A stretch of DNA of 6,121 bases. It comes from Thermoplasmata archaeon (lineage in GTDB: Archaea > Thermoplasmatota > Thermoplasmata > Lutacidiplasmatales > UBA184). The DNA lies in NCBI GenBank assembly GCA_030043545.1, contig JASHXM010000074.1, positions 1 to 6,121 on the forward strand, written 5' to 3'. How positions within the stretch are numbered: position 1 is the first letter of the stretch; the number at the start of each line of letters is the position of its first letter. A program made the translations under genes and the position numbers. The notes beneath the pieces are model-generated. The model worked only from the letters and a program-made list of their open reading frames with translations. It was not told where the DNA came from and made no database searches. Below, one piece after another: positions 1 through 6,068 of the stretch.

Positions 1-2077
1 TCGCTTGTCGTGCGAACGCGCCCTCCTCAGCCCACCGACTTGCCTCGTGGAATACCGCTGCCAGTCCACTGAGAGAGTAGGTTAGCTGGGTGAGATAGCC
101 CAAAGACTCCGCCTCGGAGCGGACCGCGTTCATGTCAGCTTCTGCGAGATCGACTCTTCCCGCGGCCAACTGGGCCCTCGCCCGGACCATTAACAGGTTG
201 AACACGATGTCCATCCGACCCTCCCGCCGAGCCTCGGGTACGGCCGTCTCAATCGTCCTCAGTGCAATATCCGGCCCTCGAGTCTGACTGGCGACCCGGG
301 CCCACGCGGCCATTCCTTCCAACGCCACGTCGATCGCATGTGCTTTTCTCGCGAGATCGATCACCGATTGGTACCGGTCGGCGGCTGCGTCGTATTGCCC
401 TCGACTCTCGGAGATTCGGCCCTCACAGAACAGGAGAAAGGCGTGCAATCTCCGATTTAGCGGCTCAAGCTCGCGCGCCCGGTCGAGGTTGTGGCTTGCC
501 TGCGTAGGCTCCCCTAGGCGGAGGTGCAGTTCGACCGAGGAGAGGAGCGCCTCCGCTTTCATTCGAGAGTCTCCCTCTGACTCGGCGACGGCCCGCCGGA
601 GCACTTGGACTGCCTCGGCATAGTCGGAGTGAAGGCGGAGGAGCGATGCCTCGCCCATCAGAGTGCGGACGCGGGCGGCGCCAGCGGGCAGAGCGCCGGC
701 CAAGCGTCGTAACGCCTGGCGCAACGTCTCGGAGTACCCCAACCGTAGGACGGCTCTCTGCTGGTCGTCGAGGTGTTTCGACGCGGACTTCCAGTCTTCC
801 CCTTCGACCAGGTGAAGAAAACGCTCCCGAAGCGTCTCGGGACGGTGGCTCCTTCCATAGAACCGTGCGAGCGCAAGATGCGCATCTCGCTCCTCACGTG
901 CCCCCGCACGCGCAAGCACTGCGGGCCTGACCGCTTGCAGTACCTCCACCCGTTCCAAGGATGCATTGTGAAGGACTCCAATCCGAAGGAGCTCGGATTG
1001 GCGAGGTTCGGGTAGGCCGAACTCGCTCGCAAGGACCACTGCTGGCAGGGGCTCCGCAGATAGAGCCACGGGAAGCACCGCTCGAATGTCTTCGGGGGAG
1101 AGTCGCTTGACAATCGCGGTCGGAAGCGACGCAGCATCGGCTTGAACTTCAGGATTGGATACTGCAAGTGACAGAAGCAACGGTGATCCGAGCGTGGACT
1201 GATAGATGGTTTCGAAGCGATCGGACAGGCCGCCTCGACGGTCAGTCAGCTCGTGAGCAGCCGCCCGGTCGAGGCCCCCGATCGTGATTCGGTTCGTTGT
1301 GACACCACGAGTCTCCCACCCTCCAAAGTCCTGGCCAATGACGTAGAACTGGTGCGCCCCCCGCGCAGCCAGCGCGGAGGTAAACTCGGACAGGAACGTC
1401 GTGAGGTCGGCGCCCCCGGAATCCACGTCATCTACAACCGCGACCAAGACCTCGCTCGCAAGAGCACGCGTGGCGAGGTCCGCCGTCTCGTTTGGCAGCG
1501 GGTTCCGAGGAAGTTGCGCGTAGTAGGCAAGCTGTGGGTTTCCAAGGAACGAGAGTGCGTGTGCGAGGGCTGCGACGAACTGCCTCGGCGATGTCGCCGG
1601 CCTAACTCGGAACCAGAAGGGAACCCGGCCCCGCTTGAGCCTTCGAATATGTCTGGCGATGAGGGCCGTCTTGCCAATCCCGGGCGGGCCGTCGACAAAC
1701 GTGATCGACGGTGCCGACCGCCCGAGCTCGGCGAGGCGGTCGAGCTCCTCCTTCCGGCCGAGGAAGGGGTGCGGGGGAGGCGGCAACTCGCCCGCAAGGA
1801 GCGGGACTTCCCGAGTTTCCCGCTTGAGTCGGCCCCGACCGACCGTCGTCAGTCGGTAGGTGATCTGCTTTCGGCGACCGTCCCGTACCAACCCCCTGCG
1901 GGCAGTGAGCAACCCCTCCCGGACAAGCTGGTCCAGCGGGCGAGACATCGAGCAGGGGTGGTAGCCGAGGGCCTTCGCCAACTCGCGCTGGCTGATCCCG
2001 AAGACCTGGTCCTCCGATGGCTCGTGGGTCTGGACGTAGTCGAGGATCTCGACAGGGAGGTAGGTCTGGAGGCCCAT
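1..2077 (-). CDS. Winged-helix / STAND ATPase / TPR regulator, 3' end beyond window
   Basis: Translating the minus strand from the ATG at 2077 gives 692 codons without a stop, and the frame is still open at base 1, so the C-terminus is missing. Residues 1-85 look like a MarR-type winged helix: helices around SQRELAKALGYH and SMSRPLDQLVREGLL, then a basic wing (RRGLVRDGRRKQ). Next comes the entry motif FLGRKEELDRL (105-115), a Walker A GPPGIGKT (130-137), a Walker B-like run of hydrophobics ending in DD (210-217), and a GSPL motif (297-300) matching the GxP signature of STAND NTPases. From about residue 390 the protein is helical and TPR-like (for example RLHSDYAEAVQVLRRAVAE, 481-499). Family knowledge: such proteins couple nucleotide switching and ligand sensing by repeats to DNA binding, as MalT does. 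The ligand is unknown. The start is fixed by an in-frame TAA at 2107-2105 with no other start codon between. No Shine-Dalgarno is visible. Third positions are visibly less GC-rich than in the TldD/TldE genes. Confidence 0.9.
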   Translation of the reverse strand, partial: MGLQTYLPVEILDYVQTHEPSEDQVFGISQRELAKALGYHPCSMSRPLDQLVREGLLTARRGLVRDGRRKQITYRLTTVGRGRLKRETREVPLLAGELPPPPHPFLGRKEELDRLAELGRSAPSITFVDGPPGIGKTALIARHIRRLKRGRVPFWFRVRPATSPRQFVAALAHALSFLGNPQLAYYAQLPRNPLPNETADLATRALASEVLVAVVDDVDSGGADLTTFLSEFTSALAARGAHQFYVIGQDFGGWETRGVTTNRITIGGLDRAAAHELTDRRGGLSDRFETIYQSTLGSPLLLSLAVSNPEVQADAASLPTAIVKRLSPEDIRAVLPVALSAEPLPAVVLASEFGLPEPRQSELLRIGVLHNASLERVEVLQAVRPAVLARAGAREERDAHLALARFYGRSHRPETLRERFLHLVEGEDWKSASKHLDDQQRAVLRLGYSETLRQALRRLAGALPAGAARVRTLMGEASLLRLHSDYAEAVQVLRRAVAESEGDSRMKAEALLSSVELHLRLGEPTQASHNLDRARELEPLNRRLHAFLLFCEGRISESRGQYDAAADRYQSVIDLARKAHAIDVALEGMAAWARVASQTRGPDIALRTIETAVPEARREGRMDIVFNLLMVRARAQLAAGRVDLAEADMNAVRSEAESLGYLTQLTYSLSGLAAVFHEASRWAEEGAFARQA

Positions 2078-2100
2078 CGAAGAGTACCATGCGCCTAGGA

Positions 2101-2109
2101 GTACTTAGA
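2101..2109 (-). promoter_or_regulatory. Putative TATA box of the STAND regulator gene
   Basis: Read on the minus strand this is TTCTAAGTAC. The TCTAAG core ends at 2104, which is 27 nt before the A of the ATG at 2077. It shares the TAAGTA core with the box serving the divergent plus-strand frame and has the same spacing as the tldD box. The position fits a leaderless or nearly leaderless archaeal transcript. An alternative is the TACTTAAA read on this strand at 2145-2138, which would give a leader of about 35 nt. Confidence 0.5.
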
Positions 2110-2111
2110 AT

Positions 2112-2127
2112 TATTTTGTACAAAATA
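2112..2127. promoter_or_regulatory. 16-bp perfect palindrome, candidate operator
   Basis: TATTTTGTACAAAATA is a perfect inverted repeat centred between 2119 and 2120. It lies in an AT-rich island in an otherwise G+C-rich window, between the TATA-like boxes of two divergent reading frames. The symmetry and size suit a dimeric winged-helix protein. The natural candidate is the regulator encoded next door, acting on its own promoter and possibly on the plus-strand one. Function is inferred from position only; no second copy was noticed elsewhere in the window. Confidence 0.5.
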
Positions 2128-2137
2128 TTGGCTGAGG

Positions 2138-2145
2138 TTTAAGTA
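2138..2145 (+). promoter_or_regulatory. Putative TATA box for the 2171 reading frame
   Basis: TTTAAGTA, with its TTTAAG core ending at 2143, lies 28 nt before the A of the ATG at 2171. This is the classic distance for a leaderless archaeal transcript. The same box type and spacing occur at two other starts in this window, which supports the frame at 2171 being expressed. Confidence 0.5.
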
Positions 2146-2170
2146 GGCAGGTCGCCAACGACATGGCACC

Positions 2171-2539
2171 ATGCGAGCGCCTGCGGACGAAGCCGCGCAC
2201 ACGGGGGGCATCGCCTCGATGCTCCAGGTCGCGGATCTCTGCCTCCAGTGCGGGCAGGACCACGGCGTCCCGCGCACCTCGCTCCGCCACCGCGGACCTA
2301 CCGAGTGCCCCTCGGTGGTGATGGGGAGCTTCCCGGTGCTTCCGGTGATCGAGGCTGACCTCGAGGAGCTCCCTCCCGTTCCTGCCTCCCGGCGAATCCG
2401 CGACTTCGAACACCCGGCGCCCGCAACCACCCCCGTGGCACCGGTCTCGATTTCGTGGGGTCGCCGGGAGGATGAGTCTCGCCACCGCCCGCTGGCGATC
2501 CCCTGGCTGCCGCTCCCCGACCTCGGCGAGGTGCTCTGA
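2171..2539 (+). CDS. Hypothetical protein, 122 aa, first of two coupled small frames
   Basis: No family is recognised. The frame is 122 codons, opening after an in-frame TAG at 2144-2146. By hand count its G+C is about 75, 55 and 84 percent at codon positions 1, 2 and 3, which is the pattern of a genuine gene in a G+C-rich genome. The protein contains one CxxC (LCLQC, near residues 24-28), a further cysteine in TECPS, and a proline-rich, acidic middle, and it has almost no lysine or asparagine. The ATG has a TATA-like box 28 nt upstream and no Shine-Dalgarno, consistent with leaderless translation; a second ATG at residue 17 is possible. The TGA overlaps the next start as TGATG. A competing minus-strand frame (2485-2111) gives a plausible-looking protein too but has a worse codon-position pattern. 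It may be a fast-evolving or decayed gene. Confidence 0.45.
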   Translation: MRAPADEAAHTGGIASMLQVADLCLQCGQDHGVPRTSLRHRGPTECPSVVMGSFPVLPVIEADLEELPPVPASRRIRDFEHPAPATTPVAPVSISWGRREDESRHRPLAIPWLPLPDLGEVL

Positions 2540-2748
2540 TGCTGCGGACGGAGCGGTCGTCGGTTCCGATCGACGCGCAGGACGCCTACGGGCACTCGGG
2601 CACGGTCCGCCAGCTGCTCCTGGCCGTGGCGCCTCCCCCGCATCCCCACCACTCGTACGCTCTCTCGGGCTGGCCCAGCTGGCTCGTTCCCACGTTCCGG
2701 GCCGGTGCCCACCGCCCCCCGGTGCGTGCTGTCCCGGAGGAACGGTGA
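2539..2748 (+). CDS. Hypothetical protein, 69 aa, coupled to the preceding frame
   Basis: No family is recognised. The ATG overlaps the stop of the upstream frame (TGATG), an arrangement used for translational coupling. By hand count codon positions have about 77, 54 and 87 percent G+C, the same signature as the upstream frame. The product is small, with a hydrophobic core (QLLLAVAPPP, then SGWPSWLVPTF), several histidines around HPHHS, and a basic proline-rich tail. No transmembrane helix or signal peptide is convincing. The stop codon lies inside a small hairpin, followed by a stronger one. It could instead be the frameshifted C-terminal part of the upstream gene, since the frame moves by one at the junction. 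Confidence 0.4.
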   Translation: MLRTERSSVPIDAQDAYGHSGTVRQLLLAVAPPPHPHHSYALSGWPSWLVPTFRAGAHRPPVRAVPEER

Positions 2749-2763
2749 ACGCACCGTCCTTCC
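2736..2763 (+). repeat. Imperfect hairpin over the stop of the 69-aa frame
   Basis: ACGGTG at 2742-2747 pairs with CACCGT at 2752-2757 around the four-base loop AACG. Pairing continues outward to GG/CC-type pairs with one mismatch and G-T wobbles. It contains the TGA at 2746-2748. It may help termination or protect the 3' end of the small operon, but could be a chance structure in G+C-rich DNA. Confidence 0.35.
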
Positions 2764-2786
2764 GTTCCTGAGATCACGATGCTGTG

Positions 2787-2819
2787 ACCCCCGCGGGGTA
2801 CCCGGCCCCGCGGGGGTCG
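2787..2819. terminator. Perfect 13-bp GC-rich hairpin, candidate terminator
   Basis: GACCCCCGCGGGG (2787-2799) is exactly complementary to CCCCGCGGGGGTC (2807-2819), with a seven-base loop, TACCCGG. On the plus strand it is followed by GAATTTA, a weak T-containing tail, not a T-run. It sits 39 nt after the stop of the two small frames and before the zinc-ribbon gene, so a 3' end or processing signal is the simplest reading. The lack of a clear U-tract argues against a standard intrinsic terminator, and a regulatory RNA structure is possible. Confidence 0.5.
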
Positions 2820-2911
2820 AATTTAGACCCGGGATCAGACCACTCGGCCTGTCCGGGCCACGACTTCCAGCGCAAAGGAGAGATACCCCGACCTCGTCCG
2901 CCGGCCCGGCG

Positions 2912-3145
2912 ATGGCGGCGACGACCTGCGGAGTGTGCGGGGGCCCCCTCGAAGAGGGGTTCGTGACGACGACGAACGGCTCCGGCCTCTTCTGGTCGCA
3001 CGACGCCGCGGCGGCTCGCCTTCGGCCGTCCGGCCTGGAAGTGCTCCAAGGAACCCGGTTCGGAGGCACCTACTCCGCGAACCTGGCCGGTGGCCGGTGC
3101 GCGAAGTGCCGGACGATCCTGGTTCGACTTCCTACCGGGAAGTAG
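2912..3145 (+). CDS. Small four-cysteine zinc-ribbon protein, DUF6487-like
   Basis: The 77-residue product has CGVC at residues 6-9 and CAKC at 63-66, two knuckles expected to bind one zinc ion. Between them lie GPLEEGFVTTTNGSGLFWS and a Gly/Arg-rich stretch. The pattern CxxC-G-x-L-E-x-G-x-(9-10)-L-F-W near the N-terminus and a C-terminal CxxC-(K/R)-x-I-(I/L)-V resembles the DUF6487 (PF20097) zinc-binding family as remembered. That family has no established function. The frame is open back to 2705, but the ATG at 2912 is chosen because family members begin just before the first CxxC. A purine-rich stretch with GAGATAC about 26-33 nt upstream could be a weak leaderless promoter. Third codon positions are strongly G+C. 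The last 14 bp overlap the convergent end of tldE. Confidence 0.75.
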   Translation: MAATTCGVCGGPLEEGFVTTTNGSGLFWSHDAAAARLRPSGLEVLQGTRFGGTYSANLAGGRCAKCRTILVRLPTGK

Positions 3146-4565
3146 CCCCGTCCCCTTCGGCCCCCGCGACGACAAGCGGGCGGACGAGAAGCGACGGCGT
3201 CACCACGTAGTCGGCGAGCTCCGCTCGGCTCCCGATCCCCTGCACGTTCGCCAGCAGCGACGGCTGACCGGGGGGAGAGAGCACCATCCCGCCGACCGTG
3301 CCGCCGCGGACCGGCTCTGCGAGCTTCCCGTGTCGGATGTGGTAGCCGATCCGGATCTCGCCGCCGAACGCGCCGGAGATCTCGTCCGGGAACGCCCAGC
3401 CGATCTGCTGTACCCAAACGCCGTCGTCGACCGATTCGATCAGCTCCGCGTCGGAGCCGCCCTTCCCCTCCGCGACGACCACGGTCGAGCCGGTCACTCT
3501 CGGGGCGTAGACGAACTGACGCCAGTCGGCGTACCCCCCGGGGAGGATCCCGCGTCCGGCGCTGGCCGTCGAGGCGGCGTCGAACGCGCCCGCGTGCAGC
3601 GAGTCGTACAGCAGCTCGGTCGCCAGACCCGAGGTGATCAACGCGTGCGCCGCTCGGGGCGAGCCTTCTCCGTCGAACGGGGCGGAGTTCGCCGCCCACG
3701 GGTGGACCCCGTCGTCCCGGAGCGTGACCCCGTCCGCGGCGATGCGGCTCCCGAGCGCCGGGGAGAGCTTGCGCAGCCGCGCGGCACCGGTGAACCGGTA
3801 GCCGAGCACGACCGGGAGGATCCCGGCCAACACTCCGGGCGGGAGGCCGACCGAGAGTTCGCCGGTCGGCGGCGGGACCGCCCGTCGGACGTCCCGCGCG
3901 TACCGGCACCACTCCTCGATCTGCGCCGGCAGCCGGTCGGGCTCGAGTCGGCGGCCCGTCGAGTTGACCCAGTACTCCCCCGGTGCCGGACCCTCGGCTC
4001 CGCCGATCGCCTTCACCGCGAACTCGAAATCGACGGACGTGTGCCGGTAGGCGCGTCGAGCACCCGCCGAGTTGGCGATCGAGACCTCCGCGAGGGTGGC
4101 GCGGACCGACCCGAAGCTCGGCACGACGTCCTTGCGCTGGTCGAACCCGTGCAGCAGGCGATCGACGTACCGCTCGATGGAGCCGAGCGGATCGTCCCAG
4201 AGCGCCCGGTCGACGACCTCGATGTCGGCCGACGCCGCTCCGGAGCCGTTCGGCAGCTCCACGCGCTTCGCCGGGAACTCGGAGTGGCCCGCGACCGACT
4301 CGGCGTCCGACACGGTGGCGCGGATCCCCTCGGTCGAGAAGTCCGTCGACGCTTGAAAGCCGGCGCCGGTCTGACCGTCGCGGCTCCGGAGCACCCGGAC
4401 CCCGTATCCCTCGAGGCCGACCGGCCCACGAACGAGTTCGACCGCTCGGCCGTTGAGGTGCAGCTCGAACCGTCGGATCCGCTCGGCGAAGATCTCCCAC
4501 GGCTCCGCGGTCCGGATCCGATCGGCGACGCGGAACGCCGCGTCGGAGGGCTCGCCGGACGTCAT
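3132..4565 (-). CDS. tldE: TldE/PmbA subunit of the TldD-TldE peptidase
   Basis: This 477-residue protein is the non-catalytic partner in the TldD/TldE heterodimer, a cytosolic zinc protease that cuts unfolded or modified peptides. In bacteria the complex acts in microcin B17 maturation and CcdA degradation. As expected for TldE there is no HExxxH motif. Family features seen are NSAPFDGEGSPR (293-304), the STASAGRG segment (332-339) matching the STG-like loop of the family, and the C-terminal half with DGVWVQQIGWAFPDEISGAF (381-400) and IRIGYHIRHGKL (405-416), which match the Gly-rich fold repeated in TldD. The length is slightly above the roughly 450 residues of the E. coli protein. The ATG overlaps the tldD stop by four bases (ATGA), so translation is probably coupled and subunits made in balance. 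The TAG lies within the 3' end of the opposing zinc-ribbon gene. Confidence 0.9.
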   Translation of the reverse strand: MTSGEPSDAAFRVADRIRTAEPWEIFAERIRRFELHLNGRAVELVRGPVGLEGYGVRVLRSRDGQTGAGFQASTDFSTEGIRATVSDAESVAGHSEFPAKRVELPNGSGAASADIEVVDRALWDDPLGSIERYVDRLLHGFDQRKDVVPSFGSVRATLAEVSIANSAGARRAYRHTSVDFEFAVKAIGGAEGPAPGEYWVNSTGRRLEPDRLPAQIEEWCRYARDVRRAVPPPTGELSVGLPPGVLAGILPVVLGYRFTGAARLRKLSPALGSRIAADGVTLRDDGVHPWAANSAPFDGEGSPRAAHALITSGLATELLYDSLHAGAFDAASTASAGRGILPGGYADWRQFVYAPRVTGSTVVVAEGKGGSDAELIESVDDGVWVQQIGWAFPDEISGAFGGEIRIGYHIRHGKLAEPVRGGTVGGMVLSPPGQPSLLANVQGIGSRAELADYVVTPSLLVRPLVVAGAEGDGATSR

Positions 4566-5956
4566 GCCGGCCCCACGATGGCGGTCGACAGCAAGTGGAC
4601 TCCGCCCGTCCCGGCCGGCAGTAGGTCGGTGTGGCCCTTCCCGCAGTAGCCGGGTTCGATCTCTTCCATCGGCCCCTTCTCCACGCCGCGGATCGACCGC
4701 ATCACGTCGAGCACCTTGCCCGAGAGGGCCATCGACCCGACGAGCCGACCGAGCTTACCGTGCTCGATGAGCCGACCGCGTTTCACCTTGAGCTGCATCT
4801 GCCCACCGAGCGGGTCCTCCACGCCGCTCGTCGCGCGCTCGAGCAGGATCCCGTCCTTCACCTCCTGGATCAGCTCCTCGAGCGACCGGTCGCCCGGGGC
4901 AACGTACGTGTTCGTCATCCGAACGAACGCGCGGCTCAGGAAGTCGGCCCGCCGGGTGTTGCCCGTCGGCTTCGCGCGGAACGCCTGGGCCGTCTCGCGG
5001 TCGTGCAGCGCTCCGACGAACCGTCCCCGGTCGACGAGCATCGTCTTCTGGCCCGGATTCCCCTCGTCGTCGCAGTAGATCGTTCCCCAGCCACCCGGAT
5101 ACGAGCCGTCGTCGATGATCGAGAGCGACTCCGGGGCGACCGAACTGCCGAGGATCGGTTTCAGGTACGAGCGGTCCCGGACGAACTGGTCCGCCTCGGT
5201 ACCGTGCCCGAACGACTCGTGCGCGAACGTCCCCGACACGCTCGGGTCGAGCACGACCGCCATCTGGCCGGTGGGCGGCGCAGCCGCCCCGAGCGATTCC
5301 CGCGCGCCCTCCGCGACGCGTCGTGCGGTCGCCTCGTTCAGGAAGTCGGTCGTCTCCCAGCCGCCGACCCGCCCGCGGCCGTAGAAGTCGAACTCGGCGC
5401 GCCCGCCCTCCATCGCGATCGCGACCAAGGTCGCCCGCGTGCGGCTCACCTGTGACAGGCATCGCGCCCCGGTCGAGTTGAGGTAGAATCGTTCGTTGTC
5501 CCCCCATCCGATCGCGACCTGGACGTTCTGGATCGACGGGACCCCGCTCGCCCACTTCCGGGCGTCGCGGGCGAGCGAGAGCATCTCCTCGACCGGCACG
5601 TCTCGCATCGGGCGCGTGACGCGGGAGCGCCACTCCTTCCGGGTCGTCGACGACGGTCCGGGAGGGGGCGCGCGGCCGGTCGCCTTGGCGGCCGCCTGCT
5701 CGAGCGACTCGACCGTGGCGGTCACGGCGGCCGGCTCGAACGACGACGTCGCCGCCTCGACCCAGCGGTTGCCGTTCCAGACCCGGAACACCGCCCCGGC
5801 GAGCCGTGGTTCGGACGACACGCTCGTCGTCTTCGAGTCGAGGCGGACGGCGCCGCCGACCTCACGCTCGGCGAGCGCCTCCGCGAACGACGCCGAACGG
5901 GTCAGGCGGGAGATCCCGGCGGCCAGCGCCGCCTCGTGGTCGGTCAACCCGGACAT
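4562..5956 (-). CDS. tldD: TldD, catalytic zinc metalloprotease subunit
   Basis: This 464-residue protein is the catalytic subunit of the TldD/TldE peptidase. The metal-binding motif HESFGH is at residues 246-251, in the family context SGTFAHESFGHGTEADQ, with both histidines and the catalytic glutamate intact. A cysteine at 438 in GYCGKG corresponds to the conserved C-terminal cysteine that completes the metal site in TldD. After it the common GQ and PVG residues are altered: GHTDLLPAG is seen. Other family segments are IDDGSYPGGWGTIYCDDEG (281-299) and TGNTRRADFL (331-340). The length is close to E. coli TldD (481). The start at 5956 gives the expected N-terminus and has a TATA-like box 25 nt upstream, with no Shine-Dalgarno, so a leaderless mRNA is likely. 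It is the first gene of a two-gene operon with tldE. Confidence 0.93.
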   Translation of the reverse strand: MSGLTDHEAALAAGISRLTRSASFAEALAEREVGGAVRLDSKTTSVSSEPRLAGAVFRVWNGNRWVEAATSSFEPAAVTATVESLEQAAAKATGRAPPPGPSSTTRKEWRSRVTRPMRDVPVEEMLSLARDARKWASGVPSIQNVQVAIGWGDNERFYLNSTGARCLSQVSRTRATLVAIAMEGGRAEFDFYGRGRVGGWETTDFLNEATARRVAEGARESLGAAAPPTGQMAVVLDPSVSGTFAHESFGHGTEADQFVRDRSYLKPILGSSVAPESLSIIDDGSYPGGWGTIYCDDEGNPGQKTMLVDRGRFVGALHDRETAQAFRAKPTGNTRRADFLSRAFVRMTNTYVAPGDRSLEELIQEVKDGILLERATSGVEDPLGGQMQLKVKRGRLIEHGKLGRLVGSMALSGKVLDVMRSIRGVEKGPMEEIEPGYCGKGHTDLLPAGTGGVHLLSTAIVGPA

Positions 5957-5980
5957 GATGCGACCGCCAAAGGAGCCGGT

Positions 5981-5988
5981 CTTATACG
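5981..5988 (-). promoter_or_regulatory. TATA box of the tldD-tldE operon
   Basis: Minus-strand CGTATAAG, with TATAAG at 5986-5981 ending 25 nt before the A of the tldD ATG. This is a good archaeal TATA match at leaderless spacing in a very G+C-rich surrounding. It is the best promoter in the window and calibrates the other two. Confidence 0.65.
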
Positions 5989-6037
5989 AGTGCCGGCCGC
6001 CGCGGGGCGCGCCGGGCCACCGCCCGGCAGGAGCGAG

Positions 6038-6049
6038 CCGCTATAGCGG
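6038..6049 (+). promoter_or_regulatory. 12-bp palindrome with TATA-like core
   Basis: CCGCTATAGCGG is a perfect inverted repeat with TATAGC at 6042-6047, 22 nt before a GTG at 6069. It could be the TATA region of a plus-strand gene leaving the window, divergent from tldD, or an operator. The spacing is shorter than at the other starts here, so the assignment is tentative. Confidence 0.35.
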
Positions 6050-6068
6050 GGTGCGATTCTGAGCGAGC

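Noticed and set aside
1253..2098. Plus-strand frame of 281 codons within the STAND gene
   Set aside because: It is antisense to the Walker A/B region of an evident ATPase; its protein has no motif.
1602..2123. Minus-strand frame beginning at 2123 (or its ATG at 2090) as the start of the regulator
   Set aside because: It is in a different frame and gives a Pro/Gly/Arg-rich shadow. The frame from 2077 yields the winged helix and Walker A and stays open for 692 codons.
2111..2485. Minus-strand 124-codon frame antisense to the 2171 frame
   Set aside because: The protein looks passable, but G+C is highest at its first codon position, not its third, and it runs to a stop inside the palindromic promoter region. 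It is kept only as the main alternative to the plus-strand frame.
2095..3069. Minus-strand 324-codon frame across the small-gene region
   Set aside because: It is Ser/Arg/Gly-rich and wobble-aligned with the plus-strand frames; it crosses both hairpins and the zinc-ribbon gene, so it is a shadow.
3070..4500. Minus-strand frame of 476 codons overlapping tldE in another frame
   Set aside because: An extremely arginine-rich shadow of tldE with no recognisable motif.
3090..4649. Plus-strand open frame of 519 codons antisense to tldE
   Set aside because: Composition is Arg/Pro/Asp-rich with no family resemblance, and the opposite strand has a clear TldE protein with family motifs. Long antisense frames are expected where third positions are nearly all G or C.
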